A stretch of DNA of 64,000 nt from Streptomyces aquilus (GCF_003955715.1 NZ_CP034463.1:9424001-9488000); one strand, 5' to 3'; positions 42,600 to 51,693 are shown, counted from the first letter of the stretch. Notes: generated by a model not told the origin, from the sequence alone. Made by a program: numbers and translations.

Positions 42600-43472
42600 A
42601 TGACCGACAGCCTGAAGGAAACCGTCGGACGATACGGCATCTGGAGCAGCGGCCTGCGTGACTCGGGCCCGTCCCGCAGCGGTGAACTGGCAGAGGCCGC
42701 GGCGGAGTTGGAGGAGCTGGGGTATGGCGCGCTCTGGCTCGGCGGCAGCAGTTCCGCCCGCGATGCCGCTCCGCTGATCGAGGCGTCGTCCCGGATCGTG
42801 GTCGGCACCAGCATCCAGAGCATCTGGGAGCACGAGCCCGCCGCCTCCGCCGCGAGCTTCGCCGCACTGGACTCGGCCCACCCGGGCCGCTTCGCCCTGG
42901 GCCTCGGCGTCAGTCACGCCAGGTTCGCGGAGCGGTACCGGCGCCCCTACTCGGCCCTGGTGTCCTACTTGGACGCGCTGGACGAGGCGGGCCATCCCGC
43001 CGACCGCCGCCTCCTCGCGGCCCTCGGTCCGAAGACCATCGACCTCGCCCGGGACCGTGCCGCCGGCTCCGTCCCGTACCTGGTCACCGCCGACCACACG
43101 GCCATGTCCCGGGAGCGCCTGGGCGAAGCCCCGCTGCTGGCACCGGAGTTGAAGGTCGTCCTGGAGTCCGACCCCGGCCGAGCCCGCGCCGTGGCCCGTG
43201 ACTACCTCGCCGTCTACCTGACCCTGCCCAACTACACAGGCAACTTCCTGCGCAACGGCTTCACGGAGGACGACCTGGCGAACGGCGGCAGCGACCGCCT
43301 CATCGACGCGGTCTACGCCTGGGGCGACGAGACGCGGATCCGCGCCCGCATCGACGAGTACCTCGCCGCGGGCGCGGATCATGTGGCCCTCCACATCGTG
43401 GAAGGCAGCCTCCCGGGGGAGGAGTCCCTCCCCCGGGAGGCCTGGAGCAGGCTTGCTTCTCTGCTGACGTGA
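42600..43472 (+). CDS. F420-dependent LLM oxidoreductase (TIGR03620-like)
   Basis: The 290-residue TIM-barrel protein starts RYGIWSSGLRDSG and has AAAELEELGYGALWLGG, VGTSIQSIWEHEPA and GRFALGLGVSH. This is the pattern of the shorter actinobacterial F420 LLM group. GGAGGGAAAGG precedes the ATG. It is convergent with the desaturase gene, 7 nt apart. The substrate is unknown. Confidence 0.83.
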   Translation: MTDSLKETVGRYGIWSSGLRDSGPSRSGELAEAAAELEELGYGALWLGGSSSARDAAPLIEASSRIVVGTSIQSIWEHEPAASAASFAALDSAHPGRFALGLGVSHARFAERYRRPYSALVSYLDALDEAGHPADRRLLAALGPKTIDLARDRAAGSVPYLVTADHTAMSRERLGEAPLLAPELKVVLESDPGRARAVARDYLAVYLTLPNYTGNFLRNGFTEDDLANGGSDRLIDAVYAWGDETRIRARIDEYLAAGADHVALHIVEGSLPGEESLPREAWSRLASLLT

Positions 43473-43478
43473 GGTCGA

Positions 43479-44603
43479 TCAGGCCGCGACGAGTTCCTTC
43501 TCGCGTTCCGGCACGATGACCGGGGCCTTGGGCTTCTTGTTCGGCAGGGAGAGGCGGACGACCTTGCGCCAGGCGGAGAACACCTGCTTGGGCAGCGGGC
43601 CGGTGACGTACTCCAGCTCGTACTTCTCGAACAGCGCGCGGACCTTCACCGCGACCTCGGCGTACCGGTTGCTCGGCAGGTCCGGGAACAGGTGGTGCTC
43701 GATCTGGTGCGAGAGGTTGCCGGTCATGAAGTGCATGGCCTTGCTGCCGCTGATGTTCGCCGAGCCCATCATCTGGCGCAGGTACCACTGGCCGCGCGTC
43801 TCGCCCTTGATCGACCGGCGCTCGAAGACCTGGACGCCCTCGGGGAAGTGCCCGCACATGATCACCGAGTGGGACCAGATGTTGCGGACCAGGTTCGCGG
43901 TGAACGTGGCGGCGAGCGTGGGGAGGAACGACGGGCCCGACAGCAGCGGGTGGACCACGTAGTCCTTGAGCACCTGCTTGCGGATCTTGCGGCCCACGGC
44001 CTTGGCCCGCGCGCGGAACTCCGGGTTGTTGCGGCGGCGCTTGTGCAGGTTCTTGCCGAGCTCCAGGTCGTACGCCGCGATGCCGTACTCGAAGAAGCAG
44101 GCGTTGATGAAGTTCCACAGCGGCTGGCCGAGGTGGAAGGGGTGCCACTTCTGGTCCTCGTCGACGCGCATGATGCCGTAGCCGAGGTCGTTGTCCTTGC
44201 CGATCACGTTGGTGTACGTGTGGTGCAGCTCGTTGTGGGAGTGCTTCCACTGGTCGGCGGGGGAGACGTGGTCCCACTCCCAGGTGGTGGAGTGGATCTT
44301 CGGGTCGCGCATCCAGTCCCACTGGCCGTGCAGGATGTTGTGGCCGATCTCCATGTTGTCCATGATCTTCGCCACGGACAGGCCGGCGGTGCCGATCACC
44401 CACGCGGGCGGGAAGAGCGAGAACAGCAGCACGGCCCTGCTGGCCAGTTCCAGCTTGCGCTGCGCGCCGATGACCTTGCGGATGTACGCGGCGTCCTTCT
44501 CCCCGCGGCTGGCGATCACCTCGTCACGGATCGCGTCCAGCTCGCGGCCGAGCTCCTCGATCTGCTCCGCGGTCAGGTGGGCGGTGGGGTCGATGGCGGT
44601 CAA
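43479..44603 (-). CDS. Membrane fatty acid desaturase (DesA3-like)
   Basis: This 374-residue membrane di-iron enzyme has all three histidine boxes: HNILH, HNELHH and HQIEHH. Paired hydrophobic segments stand near residues 50-85 and 190-230. The TTG at 44603 is the only good start, with AGGAG 4 nt upstream and no ATG nearby. The gene lies 7 nt behind the ferredoxin-reductase gene. In mycobacteria the homologous pair DesA3/Rv3230c makes oleoyl-CoA from stearoyl-CoA; the same reaction is likely here. Confidence 0.88.
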   Translation of the reverse strand: MTAIDPTAHLTAEQIEELGRELDAIRDEVIASRGEKDAAYIRKVIGAQRKLELASRAVLLFSLFPPAWVIGTAGLSVAKIMDNMEIGHNILHGQWDWMRDPKIHSTTWEWDHVSPADQWKHSHNELHHTYTNVIGKDNDLGYGIMRVDEDQKWHPFHLGQPLWNFINACFFEYGIAAYDLELGKNLHKRRRNNPEFRARAKAVGRKIRKQVLKDYVVHPLLSGPSFLPTLAATFTANLVRNIWSHSVIMCGHFPEGVQVFERRSIKGETRGQWYLRQMMGSANISGSKAMHFMTGNLSHQIEHHLFPDLPSNRYAEVAVKVRALFEKYELEYVTGPLPKQVFSAWRKVVRLSLPNKKPKAPVIVPEREKELVAA

Positions 44604-44610
44604 AGTGCTC

Positions 44611-45666
44611 CTACCGTTCGATGTCGCAGGGGCCCGCGGCGGCGGACACACAGGTCTGGATGAGGACGCCCGGCTCGGCTTCGGTGATCTCGCCGGTGCG
44701 CAGGTCGCGGACGGCGCCCGCCTTGAGCGGTGTGACGCAGCCGAAGCAGATGCCCATGCGGCATCCGGAGGGCATGAGCACGCCGGCCTCCTCGCCGACG
44801 TCCAGCAGCGGCGTGGCGCCGTCCGCGTCGACGGTCCTGCCGGTGGTGCTGAACGTGACCTCGCCGCCGTCGCCGGTGGCGACGATGCTGGGGCGGAAGC
44901 GTTCGGTGTGCAGACGCTCCGGTACGCCGTGCTCGCTCCAGTGCTTCTCGGCGGCGTCGAGCAGGCCCGCGGGCCCGCAGGCCCAGGTCTCGCGTTCGGT
45001 CCAGTCGGGGACGAGTTCGTCGAGACGGGCGATGTCGAGCATGCCGTGGATGTCGGTGTGCACCTCGGTGAGGCGCAGCTTCTCGGCCGCGACCAGGTCG
45101 TGCAGTTCGCTGCGGAAGATCACGTCCTGCGGCTGCGGCGCGGAGTGGATCATGACGGCGTCGTCGAACTCGGTGTCGCGCAGCATGCCCATCACGGGCG
45201 TGATGCCGCTGCCGGCCGTCAGGTAGAGCACCTTGGCGGGCTTGGCCTGCGGCAGCACGAAGTCGCCGGTCGCCTGGTCGAGCTGGATCAGTGTGCCCGG
45301 CTTCGCTCTGCGGACCAGGTGGTTGCTGACCTTGCCGTCCGGGATCGCCTTCACGGTGATGGTGACGCGGCCGTCGGGGCGGTTGGTCGGCGAGGTGAGG
45401 GAGTAGGCACGCCACAGGCGGACCCCGTCGACGTCGATCCCGATCCGCACGTACTGACCGGCCGTGTGGCCGCGCCAGCCGCGTCCCGGCCTGATCACGA
45501 TGGTCGCGGCGTCACCCGTCTCCGGGTGCACGGCCTCGATGCGCCCTCGCAGGTCGGCGCCCGCGCGCAGCGGGCTGACCAGGTCGAGGTAGTCCGACGG
45601 CAGCAGTGGCGTCGTGACCATTTCCAGCAGTTTCCACGCCCTGCTGCGCAGGGCTGTACTCGTCAT
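44611..45666 (-). CDS. Oxidoreductase with FAD, NAD and 2Fe-2S domains, desaturase electron donor
   Basis: The 351-residue protein has an FAD-binding barrel (RAYSLTSPTNRPDG), a nucleotide domain (LTAGSGITPVMGML; TWACGPAGLLDA) and a plant-type ferredoxin domain at the C-terminus with CRMGICFGC and a later QTCVS. It supplies electrons from NAD(P)H to the desaturase encoded directly downstream. An inverted repeat at 45698-45713 lies in its promoter. Confidence 0.9.
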   Translation of the reverse strand: MTSTALRSRAWKLLEMVTTPLLPSDYLDLVSPLRAGADLRGRIEAVHPETGDAATIVIRPGRGWRGHTAGQYVRIGIDVDGVRLWRAYSLTSPTNRPDGRVTITVKAIPDGKVSNHLVRRAKPGTLIQLDQATGDFVLPQAKPAKVLYLTAGSGITPVMGMLRDTEFDDAVMIHSAPQPQDVIFRSELHDLVAAEKLRLTEVHTDIHGMLDIARLDELVPDWTERETWACGPAGLLDAAEKHWSEHGVPERLHTERFRPSIVATGDGGEVTFSTTGRTVDADGATPLLDVGEEAGVLMPSGCRMGICFGCVTPLKAGAVRDLRTGEITEAEPGVLIQTCVSAAAGPCDIER

Positions 45667-45697
45667 GACCCCAGCTTGCTGTGTCTCAGGGCGTAAA

Positions 45698-45713
45698 GTC
45701 CTGACCGTAGGAC
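45698..45713. promoter_or_regulatory. Palindrome GTCCT-GACCGT-AGGAC
   Basis: This perfect 5-6-5 inverted repeat lies in the divergent region between the reductase/desaturase operon and the PucR-like gene. It is a candidate operator for either; the regulator is not shown. Confidence 0.4.
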
Positions 45714-45753
45714 GTGAATTTGGTGGTTGGGATTGTTCGTAGGGAATAAAAAC

Positions 45754-46893
45754 ATGAGCCATGCGGTCCAGCGGGTCAGCGAGCTGGCTCTGGATGAGAC
45801 GACGGTCACGGCCCTTCGGGCCGCGTTGAAGACCACGGCCGACGAGGTCGTTCAGGCGATCATCGACGAGGTTCCTCCGTACACGAACGCCCTTTCGGGT
45901 CACATGGGCGCCACCATCCGTCGTGCCGTCCGCACCGCCCTGGGGCACTACCTGGACCTCGCGAGCGGCAACGCCACCAGCGGCGACGCCAGTGACGCGG
46001 CCTACGAGCTGGGCCGGGGCGAAGTGCGCGACGGCCGTTCCATGGACGCCCTGCTCAGCGCCTATCGCGTCGGCGCCCGCGTGGCCTGGCGAGGCCTGGC
46101 GGCGGGTGCCGTACCCGCGGGCCTGCCCGCTGCCGAGGTCGCCAAGTTCGCCGAGCTGACCTTCGCCTACATCGACGAGCTCTCCGCCGCCAGCGCCGCG
46201 GGCCACGCCGACGAACTGGCCGCCCGGGGCCGGGCCCACGAACGCCATCTGGAGCAGTTGGCCCGCGACCTTGTCGCCGGCGCGAGCCCGGACGTGCTGC
46301 TGGCCTCCGCTCAGCGGGCCGGGTGGCCGCCTCCCGTGTCGCTGACCGCGGTCCTGCTGCCCGCCGCCCAGGCCCGGCCTGCCCATCGCACGCTCGACCC
46401 GAGCACTCTCGTCCTGGACGATCTGCCGGACGCCACCGGTGTGCTGCTCGTCCCCGATGCCGACCGACCACATCTCCTGCGGAAGCTGACGGACCGCGCC
46501 GCCGTGGCCGGCCCGGCCCGGCCCTGGACGCGCGCGTCGGCCTCGTACGCACGAGCCGCCCGCGCACGCTCCCTCTCCGCCGACATCCGCGACACCGAGG
46601 ACCACCTGCCCGAGCTGGTGCTGAGCGCCGACGCGGACGCGCTCGCGGACCTGCGGGCCCGAGCCCTCGCACCGTTGCGGACCTTGCCCGCCGCGACCGC
46701 GGAACGGCTGGAGGAGACGCTGCGCGCATGGCTGCTGCACCAGGGCAGGCGCGAGGAGGTGGCGGCGGCGCTGTTCGTCCACCCGCAGACCGTCCGCTAC
46801 CGCATGTCGCAGCTGCGGGAGCTGTTTCCGGATCTCGCCTCGCCCCAGCAGGTCCTTGAGCTGACGCTGGCGGTCGGTCTTCGGGCCGGCTGA
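45754..46893 (+). CDS. PucR-like helix-turn-helix regulator
   Basis: The 379-residue protein has an N-terminal helical domain (RsbT-co-antagonist/CdaR-type) and a C-terminal PucR HTH, LEETLRAWLLHQGRREEVA followed by HPQTVRYRMSQLRELF. I chose the ATG at 45754, with AGGGA upstream. Divergent placement suggests that it controls the desaturase operon; similar regulator-desaturase pairs are common in actinobacteria. Confidence 0.82.
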   Translation: MSHAVQRVSELALDETTVTALRAALKTTADEVVQAIIDEVPPYTNALSGHMGATIRRAVRTALGHYLDLASGNATSGDASDAAYELGRGEVRDGRSMDALLSAYRVGARVAWRGLAAGAVPAGLPAAEVAKFAELTFAYIDELSAASAAGHADELAARGRAHERHLEQLARDLVAGASPDVLLASAQRAGWPPPVSLTAVLLPAAQARPAHRTLDPSTLVLDDLPDATGVLLVPDADRPHLLRKLTDRAAVAGPARPWTRASASYARAARARSLSADIRDTEDHLPELVLSADADALADLRARALAPLRTLPAATAERLEETLRAWLLHQGRREEVAAALFVHPQTVRYRMSQLRELFPDLASPQQVLELTLAVGLRAG

Positions 46894-46931
46894 CGAGACG
46901 TCCCCGGAGCAGGGCGGGTACCGGCCCGGGA

Positions 46932-47456
46932 TCAGTCGAGGAAACGGGTGACGGCCTGCCGGTAGAGCGTCGGCTGTTTCCGCGTCGATGAGGTGCCCGG
47001 CGCCGGGCACGGGGGCCAGGTCGGCCTCGCGCCGGACGTCGGCGTACTCCCGGGCGATCCCGGGGTTCTTGTGGTCGCAGCCGCCGCGCAGCACCAGGAC
47101 CGGGACGTGGACACGTCGCGGGGCGGGGCGTGGGTCGGGGACGTGCAGCTGGTCGGCGGTGGTGAGTTGGTTGGCGTAGAGGCCGGGGACGGAGGCGGGG
47201 AGGCCGGTCACGGGGCGGTCGGGGTGGCAGGTGGCTGCCGAGGCGGCGATGTCGAGCAACCTGGCGCAGAGCGGGTCGAGTTCGCTGTCCGGGACCAGTG
47301 CGTGGGCGGCCCGCGGGTCGGCGTACGCCGGAAGGGACCAGGCCAACAGGCGCGGGTTCGCCTCCAGCTCGTCGACACGGCGTTGCCGCTCGGGCGTGAG
47401 CCGGTCCCAGATGTCGCCCTCGCCCCGGTCCTTCCAAGGCTGATCGACGGCATCCG
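46932..47456 (-). pseudogene. Alpha/beta-hydrolase C-terminal fragment, frameshifted
   Basis: The C-terminal half of an alpha/beta hydrolase is legible: ELDPLCARLLDIAASAATCHP, VHVPVLVLRGGCDHKN and PVPGAGHLID with the catalytic histidine. The natural ending YRQAVTRFLD lies in a different frame, so a frameshift occurred near 46975. The N-terminal half with the nucleophile is missing; the frame opens into unrelated sequence at about 47456. Confidence 0.65.
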
Positions 47457-47473
47457 CGCCCTTGCTGGGGTGC

Positions 47474-47632
47474 GGGCTCGCCAACGCGGAGATCGCCGAA
47501 GGGCTCCAGGTGGGTGAGGCGACCGTGAAGACACACGTCGGCCGGGTCCTGGACAAACTCGGGCTGCGCGACCGCGTCCACGCGGTGGTGTTCGCCTTCG
47601 ACCACGGTCTGGTGCGCCCGGGCGGGCGGTGA
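47474..47632 (+). pseudogene. LuxR-type HTH fragment (C-terminus of a response regulator)
   Basis: The forward frame reads [20 protein letters not shown] then [20 protein letters not shown] to a stop at 47632. This is the DNA-binding end of a NarL/LuxR response regulator. The receiver domain and start are absent. It points towards a homologous minus-strand fragment whose stop is only 6 nt away. Confidence 0.7.
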
Positions 47633-47638
47633 GCGACG

Positions 47639-48028
47639 TCAGCCGCCGACCCGGACCAGGCCGCTCTCGTACGCGAAGATGACGGCGTGCACCCGATCCG
47701 GCAGCTCCAACTTGCCCAGGATCCGGCCCAGATGGGTCTTGACGGTCGTCTCGCCCAGGAACAGCCGGGTGGCGATCTCCTGGTTGCCCAGTCCCCGGGT
47801 GACCAGCGTGAGCACCTCGCGCTCGCGGGCGGTGAGCAGGTCGAGGCGCTCGTCGGGCACGGTGGACGCGGCGGGCAGCACGAACCGCTCCACCAGACGC
47901 CGGATCACCGACGGCCCCATCATCACGTCCCCGTGCAGCACCGCGCGCACGGTCACCAGGATCTCCTCGCCGAGCGCGTCCTTCACCAGAAACCCGCTCG
48001 CCCCGGCCCACAGGGCCCCGAGCCGGCG
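47639..48028 (-). pseudogene. NarL/LuxR response-regulator fragment lacking most of the receiver
   Basis: The minus-strand frame keeps the last part of the receiver (WAGASGFLVKDALGEEILV), the linker and a full HTH (LTAREREVLTLVTRGLGNQ then EIATRLFLGETTVKTH). The phosphorylation site and beginning are gone; upstream sequence belongs to a methyltransferase relic on the other strand. Its last 45 residues are clearly paralogous to the forward fragment at 47474-47632. Confidence 0.7.
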
Positions 48029-48340
48029 GACATGGCGGGTGGGCCGGTGGACGCGGTGGTGTCCGGGCTGCCGTGGACGGTGATGCCCGCGGCGGAGCGG
48101 AACCGGACGCTGGACGCCGTCGCGGCGGCGCCGGCGCCGAGCGGCCGGTTTACCACCTTCGCCTGTCTGCACGCCGCGTGGACCCCGCCCGGCCGACACC
48201 GGGCGGCCGGACTCCGCGAGCGCTTCGGCACGGTGGAACGCGGCCCGGTGGTGTGGCCCAACCTGCCACCGGCCTTCGTGCACCTGGCCCGTGCGCCCGG
48301 GAAAGACGTGTCGTCGATCTCGGCGTCCGTCAGCCCCTGA
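48028..48340 (+). pseudogene. SAM-methyltransferase C-terminal fragment
   Basis: The forward frame reads DAVVSGLPWTVMPAAERNRT, then GRFTTFACLHAAWTPPGR and RGPVVWPNLPPAFVH. This is the C-terminal half of a phospholipid-N-methyltransferase-like enzyme. The SAM-binding N-terminal half is missing, replaced by the response-regulator relic. Confidence 0.6.
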
Positions 48341-48391
48341 CCGGGCAGCGCGGATGCCCGGCCGGTCTCGCGTGCCCTGGTGCCCGGCCCG

Positions 48392-49159
48392 TCACCCGGA
48401 GGAACGGAGGTGCTGGGACACGGCGTCGGCCGTGGCGGACACCGGGGGGAGCAGCTTCGCCAGGTGAAACGCGGCCGCCGGGGCCACCACGGCAACCGCT
48501 GCCAGCACGGCCCCGTCGGCGGAGCGCACGGGGAACGCCAGGCTGCTGATGTCCGGTTGGAGCGTGCGCTGGGAGACCGCGTAGCCCTCGCGTCTGACCT
48601 TTGCGAGGGTCTGCCGCAGCGCGCCGCCCTGGCTCGGCGTCGCCGAGGTGTACGCGCGCAGCGGTCCGGCGCAGACCTCGTTCTGTACGGATTCCTCGGC
48701 ATGGGCGAGCAGCACCAGTCCCGCGGCGCAGGCGTGCAGGGGCACGCGGTCCCCGGACTCGATCCAACTCATCAGGGTGTCGCTCCCGTTGACCACGAAC
48801 GAGAGGCAGACCCCTTCGACGCGGTCGCGGATCACGATGAACGCCCCGGCCGAGGTGCGGGTGTGCAGCTCCATCAGGTACGGCTGCGCCGCCTCGGCGA
48901 GTGGTGAGCAGCGGGGCGCCAGCGTTCCGGTCTCCCAGAGCCTTAAGCCGATGCTGTAGCTGCCGTCCGCGTTTCTCTCCAGCGCTCCCCAGCTGTGCAG
49001 CTTGTTCACGATGCGATGTGCCGTGGCAAGGGGGAGGCCCGACCGCCGACTGAGGTCACTCAACGTCAGAGTGCGGTTCTGCCGGTCGAACGCTCCGAGA
49101 ACGCTCAGGGCGCGGTCGACAACCGAGCGCTCCGGCGTGCCGGAATGAGGCATGGTCAT
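48392..49159 (-). CDS. IclR-family regulator (cluster copy 1)
   Basis: The 255-residue protein has the winged helix RALSVLGAFDRQNRTLTLSD then LSRRSGLPLATAHRIVNKL. Its effector domain contains DRVPLHACAAGLVLLAHA. ATG at 49159 is used (AAAGGAA upstream); ATG at 49153 is possible. It is divergent from an AraC gene and paralogous to the IclR at 52062. The pair likely controls the adjoining biosynthetic cluster. Confidence 0.88.
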   Translation of the reverse strand: MTMPHSGTPERSVVDRALSVLGAFDRQNRTLTLSDLSRRSGLPLATAHRIVNKLHSWGALERNADGSYSIGLRLWETGTLAPRCSPLAEAAQPYLMELHTRTSAGAFIVIRDRVEGVCLSFVVNGSDTLMSWIESGDRVPLHACAAGLVLLAHAEESVQNEVCAGPLRAYTSATPSQGGALRQTLAKVRREGYAVSQRTLQPDISSLAFPVRSADGAVLAAVAVVAPAAAFHLAKLLPPVSATADAVSQHLRSSG

Positions 49160-49213
49160 CCCGTCTTGTTCCTTTCGTGTGCGCACAAGGCGAGTGAACT
49201 CGACTCATGCGAA

Positions 49214-49232
49214 CGCCAGATGGGATCTGGCG
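49214..49232. promoter_or_regulatory. Palindrome CGCCAGAT-GGG-ATCTGGCG
   Basis: This perfect 8-3-8 inverted repeat lies in the intergenic region between IclR copy 1 and the divergent AraC gene. It is a likely binding site for one of them. Confidence 0.55.
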
Positions 49233-49255
49233 ACGGGCGGCCACCCCTATGATTA

Positions 49256-49281
49256 AACCTTCAAGAGATGCGAGAAAGGTT
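49256..49281. promoter_or_regulatory. Spaced repeat AACCTT / AAGGTT before araC-type gene
   Basis: 6-bp inverted arms with a 14-bp spacer end 15 bp before the AraC-type ATG. This could be its own operator or a stem in the leader. Confidence 0.3.
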
Positions 49282-49296
49282 GATTCCGGAAGTCCT

Positions 49297-50289
49297 ATGG
49301 TCGATTTCGACTCCTTGCCGATCCCTGTTGTCCCCTACTCGCCAGTATGCCGACCGGGATCCGGTATCGCGGTGACCTCTTTCCAGGAACTGCTGAGGTG
49401 GGTTCCCCGGGAGTTCCTCGCCTCCCCGCACCGGTTGGAATTCCATCAGCTCCTGCTGGTCACCCAGGGGACCGGTACTTTCTCGCTGGACTCCACGCGC
49501 TTCGAGTGCCGTCCCGGAAGCCTGCTGTGGATCCGGCCGAACCAGGTGGTCCAGGCCATTCCGCAGCATGATCTGGCGGGCGAACTCATCATGTTCACCG
49601 AGGCGTTTCCGCCGCGCATGACTGCGCGCCTGGGGCTGCTCGACGATGTGCTGCGGCCCTCGCACTGGCGGCTGGGCGAGCCTGAACTGGCCGAGCTCGG
49701 ACGGATCCTGTCCCTCATGCAGGAGGAATTCCGGCGACCCGAACGGGCGTTGGGCGAGGAAGTCCTCAAACACCTGCTGGCGGTCTTGCTGCTGAACGTC
49801 TATCAGATATGCAGGACGACCCATGAGGACGGAACCCCGCTCGCCCCGGTCGGCGACAGCGCCTGGGGGGAGCTGTTCGTCCGGTTCCGGAAGGAACTGG
49901 AGGGTTCCTACCGCACCACCCGCCAGGTGGAGGACTACGCCGCCGCGCTGAATTGCACGACCCGTGCCCTGTCCCGGGCGTGCCATGCCGTCGCCGGCAC
50001 CTCCACCAAGAACGTCATCGATGCCCGGGTGGCGCTGGAAGCGCGCCGCCTGCTGACGCACACGGATCTGCCCATCGGCGCCGTGGCCCGTCAGCTGGGG
50101 TTCACCGAGGTTACGAACTTCACCAAGTTCTTCATACGCCGGGTGAAAATGACACCGGGGGCTTTTCGGCGGAGCACCGGCACGCTCATCGGGCCACCGG
50201 CAAACATCACCGATGGCCCTGGGGAGTCGTTACCGACGAGTTGTGAAGTGACCGGTATTCAATTCGCGGCGGAGTCGCGCCGCCCGTGA
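49297..50289 (+). CDS. AraC-family regulator
   Basis: The 330-residue protein has an N-terminal cupin-like sensor (HQLLLVTQGTGTFSLDSTRF, PGSLLWIRPNQV). The C-terminal double HTH contains VEDYAAALNCTTRALSRACH and AVARQLGFTEVTNFTKFFIR. GGAAG precedes the ATG. It is divergent from IclR copy 1 and convergent with the ketosynthase operon, and is a candidate pathway-specific activator. Confidence 0.88.
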   Translation: MVDFDSLPIPVVPYSPVCRPGSGIAVTSFQELLRWVPREFLASPHRLEFHQLLLVTQGTGTFSLDSTRFECRPGSLLWIRPNQVVQAIPQHDLAGELIMFTEAFPPRMTARLGLLDDVLRPSHWRLGEPELAELGRILSLMQEEFRRPERALGEEVLKHLLAVLLLNVYQICRTTHEDGTPLAPVGDSAWGELFVRFRKELEGSYRTTRQVEDYAAALNCTTRALSRACHAVAGTSTKNVIDARVALEARRLLTHTDLPIGAVARQLGFTEVTNFTKFFIRRVKMTPGAFRRSTGTLIGPPANITDGPGESLPTSCEVTGIQFAAESRRP

Positions 50290-50378
50290 ATTCCGATGCT
50301 TTCCACTCTCTGGAAGGGTGGTTGATCTAGGTCCGCTCTTCTGGGGACACTGGCGTTCGCGTGCGTCGGGCGGCCACT

Positions 50379-50398
50379 CCCGACACAGACGTGTCGGG
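50379..50398. terminator. Hairpin CCCGACAC-N4-GTGTCGGG
   Basis: This 8-bp perfect stem lies between the convergent AraC-type and ketosynthase genes, 13 nt from the ketosynthase stop. It probably terminates transcription from both sides. Confidence 0.5.
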
Positions 50399-50411
50399 CG
50401 GCTTCCGCGGA

Positions 50412-51674
50412 TCACACCGTGCGGAAGGCGAGCACCACGTTGTGACCACCGAAGCCGAACGAATTGTTGAGGGCGGCGATCGGCCCGTCGGGCAGCGCCC
50501 TTGGTACGCCGCGCACGATGTCGGCCTCGACCTCCGGGTCGAGGTCGTCGAGGTTGATGGTCGGCGGAGCGAGCCGGTGATGCAGGGCCAGGATGGTTGC
50601 CACGGTCTCCACACCGCCGGCGCCGCCGAGGAGATGCCCGGTCATGGACTTCGTGGCCGACACCGCCACGTGGTCCATGGCGTCGCCGAGAACCTTGCGC
50701 AGGGCCTTCACCTCGGCCACATCGCCCCGGGGCGTCGATGTCGCGTGCGCGTTGACATGCACGACCTCGCCCGCTGCGAGGTCACTGGAGTCCAGCAGCG
50801 CGGTGAGCGCGGCGGAGATGCCGCGGCCCGTCGGTTCGGGCTGGGTGATGTGGTGGCTGTCGGCGGAGAGCCCCTGGCCGACTGCCTCGGCGTAGACGCG
50901 GGCGCCGCGCCGCCTGGCATGGTCCGCCGACTCCAGCACGACCACACCGGCGCCCTCGCCGATGACGAAGCCGTCGCGGGCCGAGTCGTACGGCCGGGAG
51001 GCCGCGGCCGGATCGTCGTTGCGCTTGGACATGGCCATCATGTTGCCGAAGCCGGCCATGTTCAGCGGGTGGATCGCGGCCTCCGTGCCGCCGGCCACGA
51101 CGATGTCGGCCCGGCCGGCGCGGATCATGTCGATGGCGTATCCGACCGACTCGGCGCCCGAGGCGCACGCGCTGACGGGCGAGTGCACCCCGGCCCGGGC
51201 GTTGAGGGCGAGCCCGACGTTGGCGCCCTGCGTGTTGGGCAGCATCATCGGGATGGTGTGGGGAGACACCTTGCGCACCCCCTGGTCCCGGAGGATGTCG
51301 TACTGCTGGAGCAGGGAGGTCACGCCGCCGATGGCGGAGGCGACGACCACGCCGAGCCGGTCGGGGTTGACCGAGGTGTCGATGCCCGCCGGTGCGGTGA
51401 AGCCCGCGTCGGCCCACGCCTCGCGCGCCGCGATCAGCGCGAACTGGGCGGAGCGGTCGAGCTTGCGGGCCTCGGTCCTGGACAGGCACTCGGCGGGTTC
51501 CACCGCGATCTCCGCGCCTATCTTCACCGGGGTGTCGGCGGCCCAGGCGTGTGTCAGCAGCCGTACGGCGGAACGGCCCGCCATGAGCCCCTGCCAGGTG
51601 GTGGGGCTGTCACCGCCCAGCGGTGTGGTCGCTCCGACGCCGGTCACGACCACCTTGCGATCAGTCGGTTGCAT
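50412..51674 (-). CDS. Beta-ketoacyl-ACP synthase II-type condensing enzyme
   Basis: The 420-residue KAS II-type enzyme has the active cysteine in VSACASGAESVG near residue 170, and the two histidines in VNAHATSTPRGD and MTGHLLGGAGGVE. The glycine-rich end NNSFGFGGHN is also present. It lies 19 nt behind a discrete ACP gene on the same strand. It would elongate acyl chains on that ACP, perhaps to supply a starter for the PKS at 57676. No chain-length-factor partner is present, so it is not a normal aromatic type II pair. Confidence 0.87.
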   Translation of the reverse strand: MQPTDRKVVVTGVGATTPLGGDSPTTWQGLMAGRSAVRLLTHAWAADTPVKIGAEIAVEPAECLSRTEARKLDRSAQFALIAAREAWADAGFTAPAGIDTSVNPDRLGVVVASAIGGVTSLLQQYDILRDQGVRKVSPHTIPMMLPNTQGANVGLALNARAGVHSPVSACASGAESVGYAIDMIRAGRADIVVAGGTEAAIHPLNMAGFGNMMAMSKRNDDPAAASRPYDSARDGFVIGEGAGVVVLESADHARRRGARVYAEAVGQGLSADSHHITQPEPTGRGISAALTALLDSSDLAAGEVVHVNAHATSTPRGDVAEVKALRKVLGDAMDHVAVSATKSMTGHLLGGAGGVETVATILALHHRLAPPTINLDDLDPEVEADIVRGVPRALPDGPIAALNNSFGFGGHNVVLAFRTV

Positions 51675-51693
51675 GAGGATGACTCCCTGGTCG

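Noticed and set aside
45667..47556. Extension of the ferredoxin reductase frame into a 981-residue fusion
   Set aside because: The added part is antisense to the PucR-like gene and then runs into the hydrolase relic. The ATG at 45666 begins a complete reductase.
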